Below, in pieces: positions 16,030 to 23,628 of a stretch of DNA of 31,808 bases. This DNA is from a virus. The notes beneath the pieces were generated by a model. It made no database searches. It saw nothing but the letters and a program-made list of their open reading frames with translations, and was not told the origin of the DNA. How positions within the stretch are numbered: the stretch's first letter is position 1; each line of letters begins with the position of its first letter. Made by a program: the position numbers and the translations under genes. The DNA lies in the IMG/VR virus record IMGVR_UViG_3300031951_000779, positions 1-31,808 of that record; one strand, 5' to 3'.

Positions 16030-17308
16030 GCTGGAAGCGGAGATCCTCGATCACGTCGGAGCCGCGTTGGAGAAGAACGCGGGAATCCTTCAGCAGATGG
16101 GCGCGGGACTGCGTGGCCTGCGGCAAGGCGCGTCGCAAGTAGCGCACAACCAGAAGTCGCGCGCAGCGCTGCAGGGGGCCGTCAATACCCTTCACGCGCA
16201 TGGCGAGCTGCCGATGAACGTGGTGAAGGGGGTCGTGCAGCCCTTGCCGATGGGCGTCAGCGTCGGCGGCAGGAATCAAGGATTCTTCGCGCGAGCCAGC
16301 GACCAGATTCGTGGAGCCGTGGCCGGCGCGAAGAGCGAATACGGCGCGACCCGCGCCGCTGACCAAGCCGCAGCCAAATTCCAACAGATCCAGGAAGCGG
16401 CAAAGGTCACGGGACAGCACGGGCTCCCCACCCCCGTCGACTACTCGAAGATGACGCCCGCGCAGTACCTGCAAGCGCAGGGACATGCTGTGCCCGCGCA
16501 CCACCAGACCCCCGCTGCGCAGCCGAGCGCACCCGCTGCCGCACCCACGCGCCCGGCGCCGAGTCCGCACGCGCAGCAAGCTGCGCCCAGGCCTCAAGCC
16601 TACCCCCAGGCGCAGGCCCCGCAAGGGCCCATTCCAAGCGGTAACGCCCCTTCTGCAAGCGCCCCAAACGCCGTAAACCCGCCCACGCAGCAAAGCTGGC
16701 TCGCGCAAAATGCCACCCCACTCGCGCTAGCCGCTGGCGGCGGCGCCATGGGCGTATCTATGCTGCGCGGCGGTCCAGCCGCTGGAGAACAAGACGCGCG
16801 AATGAGGGATTACATGCGCAACGCACAGATGAACATGGCGTACCCCATGCCTCCAATGTCGGTCTACGCCAGCTACGACGCATTTGCCGAAGAAAAGATC
16901 GGAGCGGATACCATGGTGTATCCCACGATGCAGGGAGCGATGGCGAACTCTTTGGCCAACCAGTTGGCGCAGAAGTTCGTCGGAGACCCCATCGACGCGG
17001 TTCACAAGGTGCTGAAGAAGAAGCTCTACGATGAACCGAAGCATCAAGCCGCGTTTCAGGCGGCGATCGACGGCGACGAGATGCTTCAACAGGCGCACCA
17101 AGAGAACCCACAGGGCTTCGCAGAGACCTTCAAGACCCTCAAGACCTTCGCGCCGTCTGTGGCTCGCAACCCGATGGCTACGCGCACGTTTCTCCGCCAA
17201 GCCACGATGTCCGGCATGCACAACACCGGGCCGGACTTCGCGACGATCCGCATGATGACCGAGACGGAGAAGTTCATTCAGAACGCGAAGGGACGAGGCA
17301 CGCCGTGA
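16022..17308 (+). CDS. Putative virion protein with Pro/Ala/Gln linker
   Basis: A 428-residue protein not recognised by family. Residues 1-150 are helical with several Gly/Ala pairs; about 155-225 is a disordered Pro/Ala/Gln/His linker (repeated PAAQPSAP-like and PQAQAPQG words). A Gly/Ala hydrophobic patch follows (LALAAGGGAMGVSMLRGG, about 238-255), then Met-rich residues, then a well-ordered helical C-terminus (about 300-428) including NPMATRTFLRQATMSGMH. The layout of an N-terminal domain, flexible linker, short membrane-like patch and compact C-terminal domain suits a virion protein that moves or is ejected. ATG 16022 has AAGAAGG upstream and overlaps the previous gene. The 12-bp word occurs at 16667-16678. 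Confidence 0.6.
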   Translation: MGKLEAEILDHVGAALEKNAGILQQMGAGLRGLRQGASQVAHNQKSRAALQGAVNTLHAHGELPMNVVKGVVQPLPMGVSVGGRNQGFFARASDQIRGAVAGAKSEYGATRAADQAAAKFQQIQEAAKVTGQHGLPTPVDYSKMTPAQYLQAQGHAVPAHHQTPAAQPSAPAAAPTRPAPSPHAQQAAPRPQAYPQAQAPQGPIPSGNAPSASAPNAVNPPTQQSWLAQNATPLALAAGGGAMGVSMLRGGPAAGEQDARMRDYMRNAQMNMAYPMPPMSVYASYDAFAEEKIGADTMVYPTMQGAMANSLANQLAQKFVGDPIDAVHKVLKKKLYDEPKHQAAFQAAIDGDEMLQQAHQENPQGFAETFKTLKTFAPSVARNPMATRTFLRQATMSGMHNTGPDFATIRMMTETEKFIQNAKGRGTP

Positions 17309-17535
17309 ACATCGACAAACTCATCTCCCCGAGCCTTCGCGCGGCCCTGCGCACGCACGGCTGGTCGAAGCTGGCCTTCGAGGTGATCCACCAAAACGGA
17401 GGCTATCCGCCTTCCTCCGCCACCCTCCCCGACGTCGTCAAGGCGTTGTCGGTGAAGCTCGCCGTGGATCAAGTCAATCAAGCCATCATTCGCGATGGCC
17501 TCGCGGCGTACAAGGAGCTGCACGGTGACAAGTAA
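17305..17535 (+). CDS. Small unknown protein
   Basis: A 76-residue protein starting at GTG 17305, whose GTGA overlaps the preceding stop; GAGG lies nine bases upstream. It is helical, with an N-terminal amphipathic stretch (MNIDKLISPSLRAALRTHG), a WSKLAFEVI segment and a charged tail. Its 3' end contains AAGGAG, which serves as the Shine-Dalgarno of the next gene, so the two genes are translationally linked. No function is recognised. Confidence 0.55.
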   Translation: MNIDKLISPSLRAALRTHGWSKLAFEVIHQNGGYPPSSATLPDVVKALSVKLAVDQVNQAIIRDGLAAYKELHGDK

Positions 17536-18178
17536 CGCCGTAAAGACGCGCGAGCTGCGCGCACAGTGGACGGCCATCAAGACCGCTGCGGCGCAGCAGG
17601 GCCCAACTCTGCTCGACGGTCTCGCGAAGATCGCGCTGCACACATGGGCGACGAACGACGCGGGAACCAAGCTCAGCGAAGATCGCTCCACCCGTGAGGC
17701 CTTCGTCGCGTCCCTCGTCGGCGCTGCCGTCGTAGACACGACGATCGACAAACTGGCCGAAGACGGTGCGTACACCGTTCACGAGCTGGAGTTCCTGCGC
17801 GACCTCAACGCAGAGGCCGCTCTGCGTGATCTCTCGCGTTTTCAGAAGAGCGCGAGCTACGGCGCCCAGCTTCTGGCCGCGCTGAAGGCGCATCCGGCCG
17901 CCGTCGGTGCAGTGGGAGGCGGCCTCGCAGGCGGGGCATTCGGCGCCTACGCAGACGATGAAAACCGTACGCGCGGCGCTTTGCGCTTCGGCCTCCCTGG
18001 GGTCGCGATGGGCGCGATGCTCGGGCATGGGGCGGGTCAGCTGCAAAACGAAATGCGCGACACAAAGCGAACGGCAACAGAGATCGCAAGAGACGCGGAG
18101 CTGCACGCAGCTCGCCTGAAGTTGATGAAAGCACAGACCGCCGCAGCCGCGCGCGCGAACGCGGGTCGCCGTCGCTAG
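17525..18178 (+). CDS. Glycine-zipper putative virion protein
   Basis: A 217-residue protein. Start GTG 17525 is supported by AAGGAG seven bases upstream; longer alternatives reach into the previous gene without a ribosome site. Residues 1-110 are helical and contain NAVKTRE and IKTAAAQQG. About 120-175 forms a membrane-like Gly/Ala region (HPAAVGAVGGGLAGGAFGAY, then FGLPGVAMGAMLGHGAG), and the C-terminus is a basic helix ending in Arg residues. The Gly-zipper type recurs at 6974, 16022, 18215 and 29126. A membrane-active virion role is possible but not shown. The word AACGCCGTAAAG overlaps codons 4-7 (17534-17545). Confidence 0.6.
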   Translation: MTSNAVKTRELRAQWTAIKTAAAQQGPTLLDGLAKIALHTWATNDAGTKLSEDRSTREAFVASLVGAAVVDTTIDKLAEDGAYTVHELEFLRDLNAEAALRDLSRFQKSASYGAQLLAALKAHPAAVGAVGGGLAGGAFGAYADDENRTRGALRFGLPGVAMGAMLGHGAGQLQNEMRDTKRTATEIARDAELHAARLKLMKAQTAAAARANAGRRR

Positions 18179-18199
18179 CGCAGAGGCGCCCAGCAGTCG

Positions 18200-18205
18200 T
18201 ATCTT
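18200..18205 (+). promoter_or_regulatory. TANNNT box (TATCTT) before the protease gene
   Basis: TATCTT ends nine bases before ATG 18215, and no Shine-Dalgarno sequence is present, as at the RNAP gene. This suggests a leaderless or nearly leaderless mRNA. No -35 element is recognisable. Confidence 0.4.
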
Positions 18206-18214
18206 TCCATCGCG

Positions 18215-20122
18215 ATGGACAAGCTTCTAGAGCTGGACGACCGCTTCCCCAAGACCGGGGAGCCCACGGTGCAGTTGGTGGCGTGGAGGGGCGCTCGCGG
18301 CGGGCTCAGCATCGAGAAGCGCGCGTTCACCGAGAGTCGTTCCCCTCTCTACGACTTCCTCTCCACCGTCCAGCCCGAGAGCGGCGTCTCGTACATCCTC
18401 GTCAACGCGCTGGGCGCGTACGAGTACTACGACGACAACCGCAACGGAGACGGCTTCCCGAACGCCCCCTACAAGGTCGGGGAGCTCGCTGCGTGTGGCC
18501 ACCCAGAGTGCACGGCGGCGCTCGACGGCTGGATCTCTGAGCCCGAGACGCTTCGCCACCACTACCCGTCCTTCGAAAAGCATGGCGGGATCTACAAGCA
18601 CCACGTCAACAAAGACCCCACGAAGTCGCTCGGGTACATCAACAAGGCGATTCTCAACCCGTACATGCACCGCGTCGAGCTGCTGCTGAAGCTCGTCAAC
18701 GGGCGCGACCCTGAGATCGCGCAGCGAATCGGTGATGGCGACTTCCCTGCGGTCTCGATGGGTTGCCACGTGCGCTGGGATGTCTGCACCATCTGCGGCC
18801 ATCGCGCTCCCACCCGCGCACAGTACTGCGAACACGCCCTGCGGATGCTGCGTCGCATTCTTCCTGATGGAAGAAAGGTCGCCGTCCTCAATCCCAGCCC
18901 GAAGTTCTTCGATATCAGTTTCGTGTTTCGACCCGCAGACCCCACCGGGTGGATGCTCAAGAAGGTCGCGGGGGAAACGGCCTTCCGGTACAGCGCCGAC
19001 CTCGGCGAGCAGCTTCGCGCATACGAGGCGCGTGCAGTGGAGATCCGTAGCCGCTGCGAGAAGACCGCTGCGGCACTCGGCACCGCCTACGGCGTCCAAG
19101 CATCGTCGATCGTGCAAGAGTGGCCGCAGCTGTCTGCCGCCGTGTACGCGACTGCAAAGACGGCCGGAGTGACAAGCACGCTCGCGACGCTCGCTGCGAA
19201 CGGCGTGGTGCTCGCTACAGGAGAAGTGATCGACCTGTTCGCCAAGGCTGCGAACGTCACCGCGTCCAGCTCGGACCTCGATCGCCTCGTCGCGCTCGAA
19301 CCCGTGCTGACGGAGATCATCGCGCGGTACCCCGACGTAGAAACGAAGCTGGGGTCCTTGGTCGCGTTGCGTGTTGACGCCGTAAACGACGACGTGGCTC
19401 GTCCGTTGTCCTCGTGGATCGAGAAGCGCGGGGGCATCTACGACTACGTCCGGCAGCAGGCGTACAGCCCCACGGACTTGTTCCAGCTTCCGATTGGCCC
19501 TGGGGCGCACTACCGCGCGACCGAGCCGGCGAAGACGGACGTGCTGTCGCTGTCGGACCCCTACACGGGGACTCAGTACCAAACGACACGGGGCGCCGCG
19601 ATGGCGGCGCACAACGAAGATGCCAAAGCGCAGCTCGGCTCAACCGCGTTGCTCGGCGCCTTGTACGCTGGGGGCCTGCGCGCGGCGCTCGGTCCAGGTA
19701 GCGGCGTGTGGTCGCTACCGATCGGGCTCGCTGCCGGATACGCCACCCAGCGCGCGCTGCGAAAGCAGTTTCGCCCCCATCGATACAATCGCTACGTCAC
19801 GGATCAGGGCCTACCCGTTTCAGGCGGTACCGAATTCGTGAAGGTCTCAGGGTACGACCGCCCCTCTCGGGCCGACGTCGTGCACAAGGCGGCGTTCGAT
19901 CTGATCGAGCGCGTCGGCGCCCCCGACTACAACGCCCTGCTCAAAAAGGTCGCGCGCGAAAACGGCGCAGCGTATGCACAGTGGCTGGAGACAACGCCGC
20001 TGCATCAAAAGGTCGCCACGCTCGTGTCGGGCGCGGAGATCGAGGCTCACGACGTCCAAGAAGCCCCTGGCTTGAACGTCGCGCGCCTCGTCGAAAACAT
20101 CAGCCGCCTCGTTTGGCGCTGA
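18215..20122 (+). CDS. Putative prohead maturation protease with long C-terminal extension
   Basis: A 635-residue protein. The first 250 residues look like a phage capsid-maturation protease: a DDNRNGDGFP loop (about 70-79), then HHVNKDPTKSLGYI with candidate catalytic His 129/130, then DFPAVSMGC with candidate nucleophile Ser 181. This His-then-Ser order with VSxG fits the prohead protease superfamily. Just after it, C184, C191, C194, C205 and H207 (DVCTICGHRAP, then QYCEH) form a likely zinc site. Residues 250-635 are a long extension: helical with CEKTAAALG and AKTAGVTS motifs, a Gly/Ala hydrophobic stretch (about 470-515) and a charged end. The extension may act as a core/scaffold domain removed on maturation. 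The gene lies upstream of the capsid gene, as protease genes usually do. ATG 18215 has no Shine-Dalgarno. Confidence 0.72.
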   Translation: MDKLLELDDRFPKTGEPTVQLVAWRGARGGLSIEKRAFTESRSPLYDFLSTVQPESGVSYILVNALGAYEYYDDNRNGDGFPNAPYKVGELAACGHPECTAALDGWISEPETLRHHYPSFEKHGGIYKHHVNKDPTKSLGYINKAILNPYMHRVELLLKLVNGRDPEIAQRIGDGDFPAVSMGCHVRWDVCTICGHRAPTRAQYCEHALRMLRRILPDGRKVAVLNPSPKFFDISFVFRPADPTGWMLKKVAGETAFRYSADLGEQLRAYEARAVEIRSRCEKTAAALGTAYGVQASSIVQEWPQLSAAVYATAKTAGVTSTLATLAANGVVLATGEVIDLFAKAANVTASSSDLDRLVALEPVLTEIIARYPDVETKLGSLVALRVDAVNDDVARPLSSWIEKRGGIYDYVRQQAYSPTDLFQLPIGPGAHYRATEPAKTDVLSLSDPYTGTQYQTTRGAAMAAHNEDAKAQLGSTALLGALYAGGLRAALGPGSGVWSLPIGLAAGYATQRALRKQFRPHRYNRYVTDQGLPVSGGTEFVKVSGYDRPSRADVVHKAAFDLIERVGAPDYNALLKKVARENGAAYAQWLETTPLHQKVATLVSGAEIEAHDVQEAPGLNVARLVENISRLVWR

Positions 20123-20123
20123 C

Positions 20124-20129
20124 TAACCT
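20124..20129 (+). promoter_or_regulatory. TANNNT box (TAACCT)
   Basis: TAACCT ends 18 bases before ATG 20148, and GGAGAG follows as Shine-Dalgarno. The predicted leader would be about 12 bases. Confidence 0.35.
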
Positions 20130-20147
20130 ACAGCTGGAGAGCCCACC

Positions 20148-20714
20148 ATGAACCTCGACGATATGCTCAACAAGCAGATGCCGAAGACCGCCAGCACCCA
20201 GGCCCAGCCCTCGGGAGCCAAGCCCTCGACCAAGGCGGCGAGCGCCGTCGCCGACGCCGTCGCGGCGGTCACGCAGACCAAGACGGCGAGCGCCGCGTCC
20301 CCCGCTGGCGCTGCGGCGCCCATCTTCGACAAGCTCGCCTCGGACCTCGCGGCGCAGGATCAGGAGGGCTCCCTGAAGATGGCGAACCTCTACGGCGCAG
20401 CCATCGCCGACGGCTTCATGGCGCAGCTCGGGATGTACGAGAAGGTCGCGGAGAAGCTCGCGGCGCAGGTCGGCGAGAAGACGGCCGGCGCGGGAGACCT
20501 GGACCCCGAGATGGTCGCGCTCGTCAAGGAGGCGCAGGAGAACCCCCGCGCGTTCCTGGCGCGCGTCGAGCGCGCGGCCCAGTCGGAAGACATGCAGCTC
20601 AAGGAAGCGGAAGACCGCGAAGCCGCCGAGCTGGAGCAGGCCGTCCAGGTCAAGGCCGCCGAGCACTACGCCCACGGCTACGAGATCGGCAAGCTCTTGG
20701 TGAGCGCGGGATGA
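20148..20714 (+). CDS. Ala/Lys-rich head protein, likely scaffold or core
   Basis: A 188-residue protein between protease and capsid genes, where scaffold genes are typically found. It is Ala-rich, with a disordered N-terminal 60 residues and a helical C-terminal half ending in a charged coiled-coil-like stretch (KEAEDREAAELEQAVQVKAA). It has an unusual density of one short motif: PKTAST, TKTASA, DKLASD, EKVAEK, EKTAGA and TKAASA. If this is the cleavage signal of the adjacent protease, the protein would be cut into small pieces, as scaffolds and cores often are. The GGAG Shine-Dalgarno is 11 bases before ATG 20148. The stop overlaps the next ATG (ATGA). The scaffold assignment is inference from place and composition. 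Confidence 0.55.
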   Translation: MNLDDMLNKQMPKTASTQAQPSGAKPSTKAASAVADAVAAVTQTKTASAASPAGAAAPIFDKLASDLAAQDQEGSLKMANLYGAAIADGFMAQLGMYEKVAEKLAAQVGEKTAGAGDLDPEMVALVKEAQENPRAFLARVERAAQSEDMQLKEAEDREAAELEQAVQVKAAEHYAHGYEIGKLLVSAG

Positions 20715-20899
20715 ACGACGACCGCCGCCGAGCGCTGATCGAGGCGCATCGCGACCTGCGCAAGGCGGCGTTCGATGCCGTCTCCCCGAAGGTCGCGGAG
20801 TACTTTCGCGACGCCAGGGAGTGCCTCGGAGCAGCGAAGCATGCCTCCGAAGCCTCTGCCTTCGACCCCGTCCTTCGCCGTCACCTCGTGGAGCCGTAG
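20711..20899 (+). CDS. Small helical protein, unknown
   Basis: A 62-residue protein whose ATG overlaps the previous stop (ATGA). It is helical, Ala/Arg/Glu-rich, with RKAAFDAV near the start (a loose match to the xKxA motif) and FDPVLRRHLVEP at the end. There is no recognised domain. The stop is immediately followed by the next ATG with no gap, so it is translated as part of the head operon. Its reality is supported by the tight packing of both junctions. Confidence 0.55.
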   Translation: MNDDRRRALIEAHRDLRKAAFDAVSPKVAEYFRDARECLGAAKHASEASAFDPVLRRHLVEP

Positions 20900-21280
20900 A
20901 TGCCGACGCTCGATGAAGTCTTGCGCACCCTCCCTCGGGCGCCCGAGCAGACGACCAAGACCGCCTCTGCCTTGCCGGACTCCGTTTCCGGGCAAGTCCG
21001 AGCAGTGGCGGGAGCGCTGCGCGCGCTGCCGGACCCGGAGATTTCGTGGGCCAGCCTGAACGCCGTAAAGACGGCAGGCTTTCGCTCCGCGCCGCCGAGC
21101 CTCCCGGACTCGGTGTTTCCCGAAGACGACGAGAGGCCCGGAGCGCCCCTGCGCAAGCTCGCGCACGCGGTGCGTTGTGTCGAAAACACGCGCGCTGTCC
21201 AGCTTTTCGAGAAGTCCGCCCTCGCGCTACGCGCCGTGCGGGGCCTTACACTCCTTCACGAACGGATCTCGTCGCCATGA
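20900..21280 (+). CDS. Small head-operon protein, unknown
   Basis: A 126-residue protein beginning directly after the preceding TAG. It is Pro/Ala/Leu-rich with three xKxA motifs: TKTASAL, VKTAGFRS (inside NAVKTAG) and EKSALAL. Two related segments reading (L)PDSV occur at about 26-29 and 69-72, a possible short internal repeat. The 12-bp word AACGCCGTAAAG is at 21059-21070. The stop overlaps the next ATG (ATGA). No family is recognised; a scaffold- or core-associated role is a guess from location and motif content. Confidence 0.55.
   Translation: MPTLDEVLRTLPRAPEQTTKTASALPDSVSGQVRAVAGALRALPDPEISWASLNAVKTAGFRSAPPSLPDSVFPEDDERPGAPLRKLAHAVRCVENTRAVQLFEKSALALRAVRGLTLLHERISSP
21247..21252 (+). 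promoter_or_regulatory. TANNNT box (TACACT), within a gene
   Basis: TACACT ends 24 bases before ATG 21277, inside the upstream coding region. It could be an internal promoter, but the genes are already translationally coupled, so support is weak. Confidence 0.2.
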
Positions 21281-21663
21281 CCACCGCGCTCAACAAGATC
21301 GCCTCCGCTCTCGAACTGCTCGCCGAAGACTTCGACGCGCGCCCCGCCGCGACGCCCTCGCCGACGGTGCCCGAAGAGAAGCGCGCCAGCAGCGCGGAGA
21401 TGCTGCGGGAGCTGTATCACCAGCAGACCGGAGAGGATCTCCCTGCTGCGGTGCAGGAGAAGCTCTCGGCGGCCGATGACCAAGAGCTGCAGACGGTGTT
21501 CGGCCGGATGCTCAAGACCGCCGCGCCCGAGCGGCCTACGCCGCTCGGTTCGCCCAGCGGCACGCGCACTCCCGGCGCCGCGCCCACGGACTCGGCAGAG
21601 GCCACGAAGCTCGCCTGGGACGCGTTCGAGGACACGATCCTCAACGGGACCTACAACGACTGA
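21277..21663 (+). CDS. Small head-operon protein, unknown
   Basis: A 128-residue protein. ATG 21277 is chosen because it forms an ATGA overlap with the preceding stop; a longer in-frame extension to 21046 would run through the upstream gene in another frame. Motifs: NKIASALELLAEDF at the start, EKRASSAEM, a helical centre, LKTAAPERP, a Pro/Gly/Thr-rich linker, and TKLAWDAFEDTILNG at the end. The repeated xKxA pattern links it with the neighbouring head proteins. No domain is recognised. It is the last gene before the hairpin at 21675. Confidence 0.58.
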   Translation: MTTALNKIASALELLAEDFDARPAATPSPTVPEEKRASSAEMLRELYHQQTGEDLPAAVQEKLSAADDQELQTVFGRMLKTAAPERPTPLGSPSGTRTPGAAPTDSAEATKLAWDAFEDTILNGTYND

Positions 21664-21674
21664 CGCGCTGTCCC

Positions 21675-21696
21675 GCGCCGCAGCGTTGTGCGGCGC
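21675..21696 (+). terminator. GC-rich hairpin before the capsid genes
   Basis: GCGCCGCA (21675-21682) and TGCGGCGC (21689-21696) form a perfect eight-base stem with loop GCGTTG, followed by TTAACATC with no T-run. It may attenuate upstream transcription or mark an mRNA end. The TAACAT box begins two bases after the hairpin. Confidence 0.5.
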
Positions 21697-21697
21697 T

Positions 21698-21703
21698 TAA
21701 CAT
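21698..21703 (+). promoter_or_regulatory. TANNNT box (TAACAT) before the capsid block
   Basis: TAACAT ends 18 bases before ATG 21722. GAGG follows as the Shine-Dalgarno. Sitting just after a terminator-like hairpin, it is well placed to start the high-level transcript for cement and capsid proteins. Confidence 0.4.
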
Positions 21704-21721
21704 CCCCAACGAGGTAGTGAC

Positions 21722-22234
21722 ATGAAGCTCAACTCGAACTACGACCTGATCTCCGCCCAGCCGAACCCGGGCGCCTACGCCGCGCTCTGGATCTCGGACG
21801 TTCTGGCGCAGGAGGCGGCCACCGCGATCGACGCCGGAACCGGCGTGACCACGCCGGACAGCCAGGGCACCCCGCAGCCCGGCACCATCGTTCCGGGCAT
21901 GGTGGTGACCCTCAACGCCAACGGGTACTGGGGTCTCGCGACGTCCCCGGACCTCGCTGCGGCCCTTCCGATCCCGACGGGCCTCGTGCACGGCGGCGAC
22001 GACGACTTCGACGGCGCGTACCTGGGCAAGCTCGTCGTGCTGGCGGGCGTCCTGGAGTGCCTGACGGACCAGTTCAACGGGGTCACGTTCCCGCCGGGCG
22101 CGCCGCTCGTGGTGAACGCGGGCAAGTTCGAGGCGAAGACCAACCCCGTGAGCGCGCTTCAGGTGGTCGGCTACGTGGGGAACCGTGGCCTCCAGAACGG
22201 CATCCTGCACGTGATGTTCGGTCTCCGAGGCTGA
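21722..22234 (+). CDS. Putative capsid cement/decoration protein
   Basis: A 170-residue, beta-rich protein directly upstream of the major capsid gene, where decoration proteins are commonly encoded. It shows PGMVVTLNANGYWGLAT (about 58-74), ALPIPTGLVHGGDDDF (about 81-96), LGKLVVLAGVLECLTDQF and FPPGAPLVVNAGKF, ending in VVGYVGNRGLQNGILHVMF. The PGxVV...G...PGxPLxV pattern resembles compact beta-barrel capsid-stabilising proteins of tailed phages. There are no helical bundles, signal peptide or metal motif. GAGG lies about nine bases before ATG 21722. The assignment is by context and fold impression; a head-fibre protein is the alternative. Confidence 0.55.
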   Translation: MKLNSNYDLISAQPNPGAYAALWISDVLAQEAATAIDAGTGVTTPDSQGTPQPGTIVPGMVVTLNANGYWGLATSPDLAAALPIPTGLVHGGDDDFDGAYLGKLVVLAGVLECLTDQFNGVTFPPGAPLVVNAGKFEAKTNPVSALQVVGYVGNRGLQNGILHVMFGLRG

Positions 22235-22246
22235 TCTCACTACCAC

Positions 22247-22252
22247 TAACCT
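22247..22252 (+). promoter_or_regulatory. TANNNT box (TAACCT) before the capsid gene
   Basis: TAACCT ends 27 bases before ATG 22280. It lies in the loop of a weak inverted repeat (GATCTC 22233-22238, GAGATC 22260-22265). GGGAG serves as the Shine-Dalgarno. Confidence 0.33.
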
Positions 22253-22279
22253 CTTCACCGAGATCGGGAGACGACGACG

Positions 22280-23203
22280 ATGTACAACACGGAAACCGTT
22301 CAGCAGAACGCGAGTGCTTTGAACCAGAAGTTCGTGAGCATGCTCGGCTCTGGCAACACCAAGCTCGCGGAAGAAGCCGGCACGGCGTTCATCCGCAGCA
22401 TCGTCCGCCAGGAAGCGGCCGTGCGCATGGTGCTGCCGCCGCAGCCGCTCCAGGACGACGAGATCGATCGGGACGTCGACAGCGACGAGCCCCGCAAGAT
22501 CGTCGAGAAGGAGCCGGACAGCGCGGCGACGTACGTGCAGTTCGACGGCACGCCGCGCGCGCGCTGGTTCCGAGGCAAGCGCTACGTGGTCTACTTCGGC
22601 AAGACCCAGAGCGACCTCTTCACGAAGTCGAAGTTCAAGCTGATGTCGTATCAGAACGACATCCGCAAGATCCTCGCGGACAACAGCGTGAAGGACCTCG
22701 CCGATCAGGAGGACCTGTACTTCCGCCGCACGTGCCTGACCCTGGTGAACCGCAACGCGGCCAACCAGCGCTCGAACGTCAGCGCGTTCACGCCGGGCGC
22801 GTTCGTGAAGGGCTTCCAGGCGATGGACGGCCGCCGCCGCCCCATCGGCAAGATGCTCATGACCAACAGCCTCTACCGCGAGGCCATGAACCTCCCGGCG
22901 ACGCTGGTCGGCGACTCCATCGCGCGCGCCCACTACCAGGACGGCATCGACAAGGAAGAGCGCCTCTGGGGCATCCCGGTCATCACGACCGCGAAGACCG
23001 ACATCTACAACCCGCGCGAGTGCTGGATCTTCAGCCCGCAGAACTTCCTGGGGAACTTCTTCCTCCTCCAGGACGCCACGCTCTTCATCGAGCAGCGCGC
23101 CGACATCATCACGTTCTTCTCGTACGCGGCGCCCGGCATCGGCATCGGCAACTCCGAGTCGATGCAGCAGCTGGTGTTCGACACCCCGCCGTCCTCGATC
23201 TGA
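22280..23203 (+). CDS. Major capsid protein, HK97 fold
   Basis: A 307-residue protein matching the major capsid protein type of tailed phages. A helical N-terminal arm (LNQKFVSMLGSGNTKLAEEA) is followed by TAFIRSIVRQEAAVRMVLPP and a charged linker (about 60-80). A beta-rich region with RGKRYVVYFGKTQSDLFTKS follows, then a long spine-like helix with KILADNSVKDLADQEDLYFR (about 132-151), and a domain with GIPVITTAKTDIY and an RECWIFSP edge. The C-terminal end reads IEQRADIITFFSYAAPGIGI. This order (N-arm, E-loop, spine helix, P domain, A domain) is that of the HK97 fold. NTKLAEEA at about 26-33 contains the xKxA motif and could be a maturation cut. GGGAG precedes ATG 22280. Confidence 0.85.
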   Translation: MYNTETVQQNASALNQKFVSMLGSGNTKLAEEAGTAFIRSIVRQEAAVRMVLPPQPLQDDEIDRDVDSDEPRKIVEKEPDSAATYVQFDGTPRARWFRGKRYVVYFGKTQSDLFTKSKFKLMSYQNDIRKILADNSVKDLADQEDLYFRRTCLTLVNRNAANQRSNVSAFTPGAFVKGFQAMDGRRRPIGKMLMTNSLYREAMNLPATLVGDSIARAHYQDGIDKEERLWGIPVITTAKTDIYNPRECWIFSPQNFLGNFFLLQDATLFIEQRADIITFFSYAAPGIGIGNSESMQQLVFDTPPSSI

Positions 23204-23229
23204 TCGCTGAGCAGCGGGGGCGGTAGGGC

Positions 23230-23235
23230 TATCCT
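23230..23235 (+). promoter_or_regulatory. TANNNT box (TATCCT), leaderless type
   Basis: TATCCT ends six bases before ATG 23242, so the start codon would be at or near +1. The surrounding TATCCTTCGGGTATG closely matches TACGCTTCGGGCATG before 30491. No Shine-Dalgarno is present. Confidence 0.45.
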
Positions 23236-23241
23236 TCGGGT

Positions 23242-23628
23242 ATGCCCTTCGTCTCCGACCGCCAGCGGCGCTTCTTCCACACGGAGTCCGCGCGCAAGCA
23301 CGGCATCACCCCTGCCATGGTGCGGGAGTATGACGACGCGTCGCGTGACCAGCGCATCCCGGAGCGTGCTGAAAAGCACGCAGCAACCGGCGTTGGCGCA
23401 ACGAGCGGCGCGACAAGCGGTGTATCCACTGCTGTGTCAGCGCCGAAGCCGCCGTCCATGGGCTCGCCCAAGTACAAGAGCGAGGGCGCACAACATGGGC
23501 CTCTGCGCCAACCCTCGCCCGGGGACTACAAGCAGAACTTCTTGGAGTCTTCGGCCTCTGCCGCTCAGCGCTCGACCGCTGACAAATTCGAAGCGGGAGA
23601 GCAAGCCACGTTGCCGGTGACCCGATGA
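23242..23628 (+). CDS. Small MPFVSxxQRRFF-type phage protein
   Basis: A 128-residue protein. The N-terminus MPFVSDRQRRFF, then KHGITPAMVREYDDAS, is a short module found near the start of many small phage and prophage proteins (PFxSxxQRRxF followed by a helix ending in D-x-A-S). Its role is not settled. The remaining 85 residues are low complexity (Ala/Gly/Thr/Ser/Pro), likely disordered. The start lies six bases after a TATCCT box with no Shine-Dalgarno; ATGA overlap at its end couples it to the next gene. It lies between capsid and neck-type genes. Confidence 0.68.
   Translation: MPFVSDRQRRFFHTESARKHGITPAMVREYDDASRDQRIPERAEKHAATGVGATSGATSGVSTAVSAPKPPSMGSPKYKSEGAQHGPLRQPSPGDYKQNFLESSASAAQRSTADKFEAGEQATLPVTR

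Noticed and set aside
17305-17535. The 76-residue protein as an RNAP omega subunit
   Set aside because: Size fits, but none of the conserved omega N-terminal helix pattern is present and it lies far from the RNAP genes.
22057-23226. A 389-codon + strand frame over cement and capsid genes
   Set aside because: It spans two well-supported genes and their promoter gap in another frame and has no recognisable protein features.
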